In this document: positions 5,770-8,895 of the stretch, one piece after another
How the letters are laid out: every line of letters starts with the position of its first letter
Numbering within the stretch: position 1 is the first letter of the stretch
Source: Candidatus Omnitrophota bacterium
GTDB lineage: Bacteria; Omnitrophota; Gorgyraeia; Aquiviventales; Aquiviventaceae
DNA: 8,895 bases
Assembly (NCBI GenBank): GCA_016193195.1
Contig: JACPSQ010000121.1
Coordinates: forward strand, 1 to 8,895
Direction of reading: 5' to 3'
Position numbers and translations under genes: made by a program
The notes under the pieces: generated by a model
Told to the model about the DNA's origin: nothing
The model's database searches: none
Seen by the model: the letters and a program-made list of their open reading frames with translations, nothing else

Positions 5770-6848
5770 AGATCTCCGTCTCGCTGGGCGATCGATCCTA
5801 TCCGATTGCCGTCAGCGATTCGTACCGAAGCCTTCCGGCGTGGCTTGCCCCTCTGGGACTCCCCGCCCAGGGCTGGGTCGTGTCGCATCGGCGTCTTCTC
5901 CGGCGGCATGGGACCGGGCTCTTGGGACCGCTCCGACGTGCGGGATGGTCGCTGCAAGTCCTGAGCGTTCCAGAATCCGAGTCGTCGAAATCGTTCGCGA
6001 TGGCGGAGCGGATCGTGTCTCACCTCTCACGCAACGCGACGATGCGCGTCCCGGCGCTGCTTGCGTTCGGCGGGGGGGTGGTCGGGGATCTGACGGGTTT
6101 TGTCGCGGCGATCTTCCGTCGAGGGGTCCCCTATGTGCAGCTCCCAACGACACTCCTGGCTCAGGTGGACTCCGCCATTGGAGGGAAGGTGGGCGTGGAT
6201 CTGCCTCACGGCAAGAACCTCATCGGGGCGTTCTACCAGCCGAGGTTCGTCTGCAACAACGTCTCCCTCTTGCACACGCTGCCGTTACGGCAACGCCAAT
6301 CAGGGCTCGCCGAAGTCATCAAGTACGGCGTGATTGCGGACAGCACCCTGTTCGCCTTTCTGGAGGACCACCTGTCGGCCTGCCTCCGCCTCGAGCCCAG
6401 AGCGGTCCGTGTCATGGTGGAGCGCTCCTGCTCCATTAAAGCCCGCATGGTGTCCCAGGATGAACGAGAGACGCGCGCGCTCCGCACCCACCTCAATTTC
6501 GGCCACACCCTGGGCCATGCGCTGGAGGCTGCGACCGGCTATCGGCGATGGACTCACGGTGAGGCCATCGCCATTGGGATGTGCGCGGCCGCCCACCTCA
6601 GCGTCGAGCTCGGCCTGCTGCCGGACGGAGGCTTTCAACGCCTCACACGCCTCATTGACGCTGCAGGTCTCCCGCGGCAGGCCGACGGCGTCTCACGAGA
6701 GGCGGTGGCGCGCGCCTTACGGTATGACAAGAAGTTCATCCATGGCCGCCCGCGTTGGGTTCTTCCCAGTCGAATCGGGCGGGTCATCGTAACAGAAGAT
6801 GTGCCGGGGCCTCTGGTGGATCGTGTGCTCTCGCGATATCTTCGGTGA
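5766..6848 (+). CDS. aroB: 3-dehydroquinate synthase
   Basis: AroB converts DAHP to 3-dehydroquinate, the second step of the shikimate pathway, in the cytoplasm using NAD+ and zinc. The 360-residue length is normal. Visible motifs are FGGGVVGDLTGFVAA (101-115), the loop VPYVQLPTTLLAQVDSAIGG (121-140) with KVGVDLPHGKNLIGAFYQP after it, GLAEVIKYGVI (180-190), LNFGHTLGHALEA (243-255) and HGEAIAIGM (264-272). The zinc ligands Glu183, His247 and His264 are all present, as is the DKK at 321-323. The ATG overlaps the nnrE stop (ATGA type), so translation is coupled. No other shikimate gene is in the window. Identification is certain. Confidence 0.97.
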   Translation: MKISVSLGDRSYPIAVSDSYRSLPAWLAPLGLPAQGWVVSHRRLLRRHGTGLLGPLRRAGWSLQVLSVPESESSKSFAMAERIVSHLSRNATMRVPALLAFGGGVVGDLTGFVAAIFRRGVPYVQLPTTLLAQVDSAIGGKVGVDLPHGKNLIGAFYQPRFVCNNVSLLHTLPLRQRQSGLAEVIKYGVIADSTLFAFLEDHLSACLRLEPRAVRVMVERSCSIKARMVSQDERETRALRTHLNFGHTLGHALEAATGYRRWTHGEAIAIGMCAAAHLSVELGLLPDGGFQRLTRLIDAAGLPRQADGVSREAVARALRYDKKFIHGRPRWVLPSRIGRVIVTEDVPGPLVDRVLSRYLR

Positions 6849-6857
6849 GGCTCACCG
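6843..6857. other. Perfect palindrome across the aroB stop codon
   Basis: Seven bases (CGGTGAG) and their exact complement (CTCACCG) flank a single G, spanning the aroB TGA. The centre is too tight for a full hairpin, so at most about five pairs could form in RNA. It could be an operator-like dyad or coincidence. No T-run follows, so it is not a standard terminator. Confidence 0.35.
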
Positions 6858-6902
6858 GGGTTGGTCAGTCAGGGGGCTGTGTGGCGCCAAGCGGAAGCAG
6901 AC

Positions 6903-6911
6903 AGGAGGAGG
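6903..6911 (+). promoter_or_regulatory. Strong Shine-Dalgarno deciding the start of the EF-Tu-like gene
   Basis: AGGAGGAGG ends eight bases before the ATG at 6920. The reading frame is open from 6755, inside aroB, but this site and the family's normal N-terminus place the start at 6920. Confidence 0.8.
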
Positions 6912-6919
6912 ACGCAGCG

Positions 6920-7183
6920 ATGGCGGAGCCGAAGATGGAGGACGTGGGGCGCGTCGGAGGATTTTTCTCACACCTCTCCGTCGCGATCGTTGAGTTGACA
7001 GGCACGCTGAAAGTCGGGGAGACGATCTATCTCAAAGGCCACACGACCGATTTTCAGCAACGGGTGGAGTCGATGCAGCTTGACCGCGCGCCGGTGCAGG
7101 AAGGACACGCCGGGCAGTCCGTGGGCCTGAAGGTCACCGACCGCTGCCGCAAACACGACGCCGTCTACAAACTCACCCTCTGA
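6920..7183 (+). CDS. Stand-alone EF-Tu domain II-like protein (translation elongation factor-like)
   Basis: This 87-residue protein consists almost wholly of one beta-barrel like domain II of translational GTPases. It opens GRVGGFFSHLSVAIVELTG (10-28), with LKVGETIYLKG (30-40), HTTDFQQRVESMQLD (41-55) and AGQSVGLKVTD (64-74). These correspond to the EF-Tu/IF2 pattern 'GxV...GxlkvGdxv.i.G......V.sm......a.aGd.VGl'. No GTPase domain is present here or next door, so it is a free-standing small protein, not a gene fragment: it has its own strong ribosome binding site and a clean stop. Similar short orphans annotated 'translation elongation factor-like protein' are known in several bacterial phyla. 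Binding to RNA, ribosome or a partner protein is plausible but untested. It is the last gene of the forward cluster, 71 bp after aroB. Confidence 0.85.
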   Translation: MAEPKMEDVGRVGGFFSHLSVAIVELTGTLKVGETIYLKGHTTDFQQRVESMQLDRAPVQEGHAGQSVGLKVTDRCRKHDAVYKLTL

Positions 7184-7187
7184 CGAC

Positions 7188-7205
7188 CCGAAGGGCAGCC
7201 TTCGG
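7188..7205. terminator. Hairpin between converging units, possible bidirectional terminator
   Basis: A perfect 7-bp stem, CCGAAGG / CCTTCGG, with loop GCAG begins five bases after the stop of the EF-Tu-like gene. The minus-strand gspB gene ends 39 bp further on. The position suits termination from both sides. Neither flank has a real T-run (CAGAAATTT on the right), so intrinsic termination would be weak. Confidence 0.4.
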
Positions 7206-7243
7206 CAGAAATTTCGCAGGACGGGAAATCGGTCGGAACGGCG

Positions 7244-7837
7244 CTAGTGGCTCACGCGCAGGATCGTTTCGTTCCCGTTCGCCTCTCGCAGCCTCGCCGC
7301 GCCGTTGACGATTGCAACCAACGTGAAATTCCCAATCCGATCCCCCACGCCGAGGACCAATCCATTGATCATGGCGTAGGGCGCCCCCACCCCTTCTGCG
7401 ATGCCGTTCAGGACCAACTGGCCCTGAGCTGGGGCCGTTGGGATCCTCAGCGCGAGTTTCGCCACGCGATCTTCTCGGCCAGCGGGGACGGTTGACCGAG
7501 CGGCTGGTGTCGGTGCGGCGGCGCCAGGGGAGAGGATACGAGCGGACAACGCGGATGTCCCGGGGCCTGACGTACGGGCTTGCCAACCTCTCCCGCTCAT
7601 CACGAGCGCGACCGCAACGAGCAGGACGGCGGCAATGGCGAGCACCTGCGTGGCGCTGATGGGGGGAGCATGGGGCGGCGCTGATGTCGAAGCCGCCTCG
7701 GTCGACCAGGAATGGATCGGCTTCGGCTCAACCGGCGGAGCCTGCGGGGGCATGGCAGGCTTCGTGACAGGTTGTTGCTGCTCCGTTGGGGTCAACGGCT
7801 CAGGCAATTCGCGCAGTGCCTTTTCAATGAGACTCAT
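7244..7837 (-). CDS. gspB: GspB/ExeB-like secretin-assembly membrane protein
   Basis: This 197-residue bitopic membrane protein starts MSLIEKALRELPEP. A Pro/Gln/Ala-rich cytoplasmic region (12-60), one membrane helix (about 62-80), a Pro/Ala/Thr-rich periplasmic linker (81-125) and a compact C-terminal domain (139-197) follow. That domain has LVLNGIAEGVGAPYAMING and VGDRIGNFTLVAIVNG, the GspB/ExeB C-terminal pattern ('L.lnGi.....pyaiINg..v.vGd.i....v..i'). GspB works with the ATPase GspA/ExeA to carry or insert the type II secretin through peptidoglycan. The ExeA-type gene lies immediately upstream on the same strand, which strongly supports the call. The start is set by AAGGAGG (complement of 7847-7853), nine bases away. 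No other type II secretion gene is in view, so the machine served is uncertain. Confidence 0.72.
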   Translation of the reverse strand: MSLIEKALRELPEPLTPTEQQQPVTKPAMPPQAPPVEPKPIHSWSTEAASTSAPPHAPPISATQVLAIAAVLLVAVALVMSGRGWQARTSGPGTSALSARILSPGAAAPTPAARSTVPAGREDRVAKLALRIPTAPAQGQLVLNGIAEGVGAPYAMINGLVLGVGDRIGNFTLVAIVNGAARLREANGNETILRVSH

Positions 7838-7846
7838 CGTTTCTTC

Positions 7847-7853
7847 CCTCCTT
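7847..7853 (-). promoter_or_regulatory. Shine-Dalgarno of the gspB-like gene
   Basis: The minus strand reads AAGGAGG nine bases before the ATG at 7837. It is a near-perfect site, much stronger than that of gspA, so GspB may be made at a higher rate per transcript. Confidence 0.75.
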
Positions 7854-7888
7854 CCTTGATTGTTTCGACCTCCCGCTCGACCCAGGCA

Positions 7889-7914
7889 ACCCCTGACCCT
7901 TTCACCTCAGGGGT
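7889..7914 (-). other. Hairpin between gspA and gspB
   Basis: An exact 8-bp inverted repeat, ACCCCTGA / TCAGGGGT, encloses a 10-base loop in the 98-bp gap between the two minus-strand genes. No T-run follows in the minus-strand direction, so an mRNA-processing or stability element is more likely than a terminator. The fold is predicted by eye. Confidence 0.45.
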
Positions 7915-7935
7915 GTCATGGGCAGGATGTCGTAT

Positions 7936-8763
7936 TTATGCGACGAGGACTTCTCCTGAAAGCTCGTGGTAGCTGCGCCGGACGAGCTCCTCATCGACCC
8001 GCTTGACCTGAAAGACGTAGCACGCCAGCAGGCAGCGATCACAGATCTGATTGATGACGCGCGGGATCCCTTTCGAGCAGTGGGACACCTCCTCCGCGCC
8101 CTCTCGGGTCCATTCCAGCGTTCCGTCAGATCCAGCCACGCGCAAGCGATGATCGATGTACGTGCAGACTTCTTCAAGGTCCAGCGGGGTGACGTGGTAG
8201 CGGACCCCGATGCGCTGGCGCAGCTGTTCGAGTGCCGGGAGGGCCAGTTTCTCTCTCAGCTGGGGCTGTCCGACGAGGATGATCTGGATGAGCTTGGTCT
8301 TGTCCGTTTCAAGATTGGAGAGCATGCGGATCTCTTCGAGGATTCGGAGACTGAGGTTTTGCGCCTCATCGATGATGAGGACAAGGTTGTTTCCCAGGGA
8401 CGCCTGTTCGAGGAGGAATTGGTTGAGCTGGTGGAACAAGTGAAATCGGTTGGCCTTCATGGGATTGAGGCCAAAATCCTGCACGACGGATTGGAGCAAC
8501 TGAAACTCCGAAAGGGCAGGTTGGAGGATCAGCGCGGTCTTCGTGGTTGGATCGAGGTGACGGAGGAGGGCCTTGCACAATGTCGTTTTGCCGGTTCCGA
8601 TCTCGCCGGTGATCTCGACGAACCCCTTCCGCTCCCGGATCCCATAGATCATGTGGGAAAGCGCCTCGCGGTGTTTCTTGGAGAGATAGAGAAAGGAAGG
8701 GTCAGCCGTAATGGAGAACGGGTGTTCTCGCAACCCGAGAAAATCTAGGTACATGCGCTCCAT
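7936..8763 (-). CDS. gspA: GspA/ExeA-family AAA+ ATPase
   Basis: This 275-residue AAA+ ATPase opens MERMYLDFLGLREHPFSITADP, typical of the ExeA/GspA family (also the family of the PEP-CTERM 'secretion ATPase'). It shows Walker A GEIGTGKTT (53-61), Walker B LVLIIDEAQ (127-135, Asp132/Glu133), LVGQPQLREKL (163-173, sensor 1 region), QLRQRI (180-185) and GIPRVINQICDRCLLA (232-247, sensor 2 region). The C-terminal membrane helix and peptidoglycan-binding domain of full-length ExeA are missing, so this is the short form. With the GspB-like protein 98 bp downstream it probably helps secretin assembly or localisation. An alternative ATG at 8754 (MYLDF) is closer to family starts, but its only ribosome-binding candidate is three bases away. 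An exopolysaccharide or PEP-CTERM role is the main alternative. Confidence 0.85.
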   Translation of the reverse strand: MERMYLDFLGLREHPFSITADPSFLYLSKKHREALSHMIYGIRERKGFVEITGEIGTGKTTLCKALLRHLDPTTKTALILQPALSEFQLLQSVVQDFGLNPMKANRFHLFHQLNQFLLEQASLGNNLVLIIDEAQNLSLRILEEIRMLSNLETDKTKLIQIILVGQPQLREKLALPALEQLRQRIGVRYHVTPLDLEEVCTYIDHRLRVAGSDGTLEWTREGAEEVSHCSKGIPRVINQICDRCLLACYVFQVKRVDEELVRRSYHELSGEVLVA

Positions 8764-8775
8764 CGCCGACGCCTC

Positions 8776-8804
8776 ATTCTAGCGCAGGCTCACCCGCTGT
8801 GCAA
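8776..8804 (-). promoter_or_regulatory. Candidate promoter for gspA-gspB, very close to the start codon
   Basis: On the minus strand a TAGAAT -10 box (complement of 8776-8781, five of six consensus bases) is preceded at exactly 17 bp by TTGCAC (complement of 8799-8804), a weak -35. The predicted transcription start is near 8769, only about six bases before the ATG at 8763. This would make a nearly leaderless mRNA and leave the GAGG at 8772-8775 untranscribed. It is a visual match only. Confidence 0.45.
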
Positions 8805-8895
8805 GCAAATCTTCATGCCAAGATGCAAGGATGCGTCCCATCTGAAGGGAGGATTGGCGAGCGGGTGGCGAGTCGGTCGGTGAGCGGCAGCTCGG

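Noticed and set aside
5753..6439. Plus-strand open frame of 228 codons overlapping aroB in another frame
   Set aside because: aroB carries all catalytic motifs in the other frame; this one yields an Arg/Gly-rich shadow protein.
7966..8748. Long plus-strand open frame (260 codons) opposite gspA
   Set aside because: It is the exact shadow of the ATPase gene; its acidic, low-complexity product has no recognisable motif, while the minus strand has complete Walker motifs.
8817..8895. Possible fourth repeat at the right edge (ATGCCAAG/ATGCAAGG-like units and GGCGAG repeats)
   Set aside because: Similarity between units is slight, no inverted partner arm is visible, and the window ends here, so it cannot be judged.

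Overview
The window is GC-rich, gene-dense bacterial chromosome. The housekeeping genes (lepA end, lepB, pgsA, der, plsY, nnrE, aroB), a TIGR04137-like 'small basic protein', a stand-alone EF-Tu domain II-like protein and a GspA/GspB pair together suggest an uncultivated or Nitrospira-like Nitrospirota relative. That placement is inferred from gene content and protein style, not demonstrated. No tRNA, rRNA, IS element, transposase, CRISPR array or phage gene is visible.

Layout, left to right. Positions 2-133 are the 3' end of lepA, followed 3 bp later by signal peptidase I (137-766). Three short transcription units follow, separated by unusual intergenic DNA: a glycine-zipper lipoprotein (964-1338), pgsA (1466-2008) and the start of the der cluster (2151 onward). 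Each of the three gaps ahead of these genes (790-885, 1341-1465, 2021-2136) holds an imperfect inverted repeat. In each, both arms are built from short tandem units (CCACAGA; AGCGNNN; GTCCACN). The three unit sequences differ but the architecture is the same, and this is the most striking non-coding signal here.

From 2151 to 7183 seven genes run the same way with tiny gaps or overlaps: der, plsY, a SPOR-domain membrane protein, the small basic protein, nnrE, aroB and the EF-Tu domain II-like protein. The cluster mixes ribosome assembly (Der, perhaps the small basic protein), phospholipid synthesis (PlsY, with PgsA just upstream), cell-envelope/division (SPOR), cofactor repair (NnrE) and aromatic amino-acid synthesis (AroB). 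This looks like a growth-linked housekeeping operon rather than one pathway.

On the minus strand a convergent two-gene unit reads gspA (8763-7936) then gspB (7837-7244). It encodes an ExeA-type AAA+ ATPase and its ExeB/GspB-like membrane partner, associated with assembly of the type II secretion secretin. A short hairpin lies between the two converging units. A candidate promoter with a TAGAAT -10 box sits only about 12 bp ahead of the gspA start codon, so that transcript may have almost no leader.

There is no clear sign of a dedicated defence system or wholly new gene cassette. The points most worth following up are the three tandem-unit palindromes, the lipoprotein's two-Cys C-terminus, the two small translation-related orphans and the possible leaderless gspA transcript.
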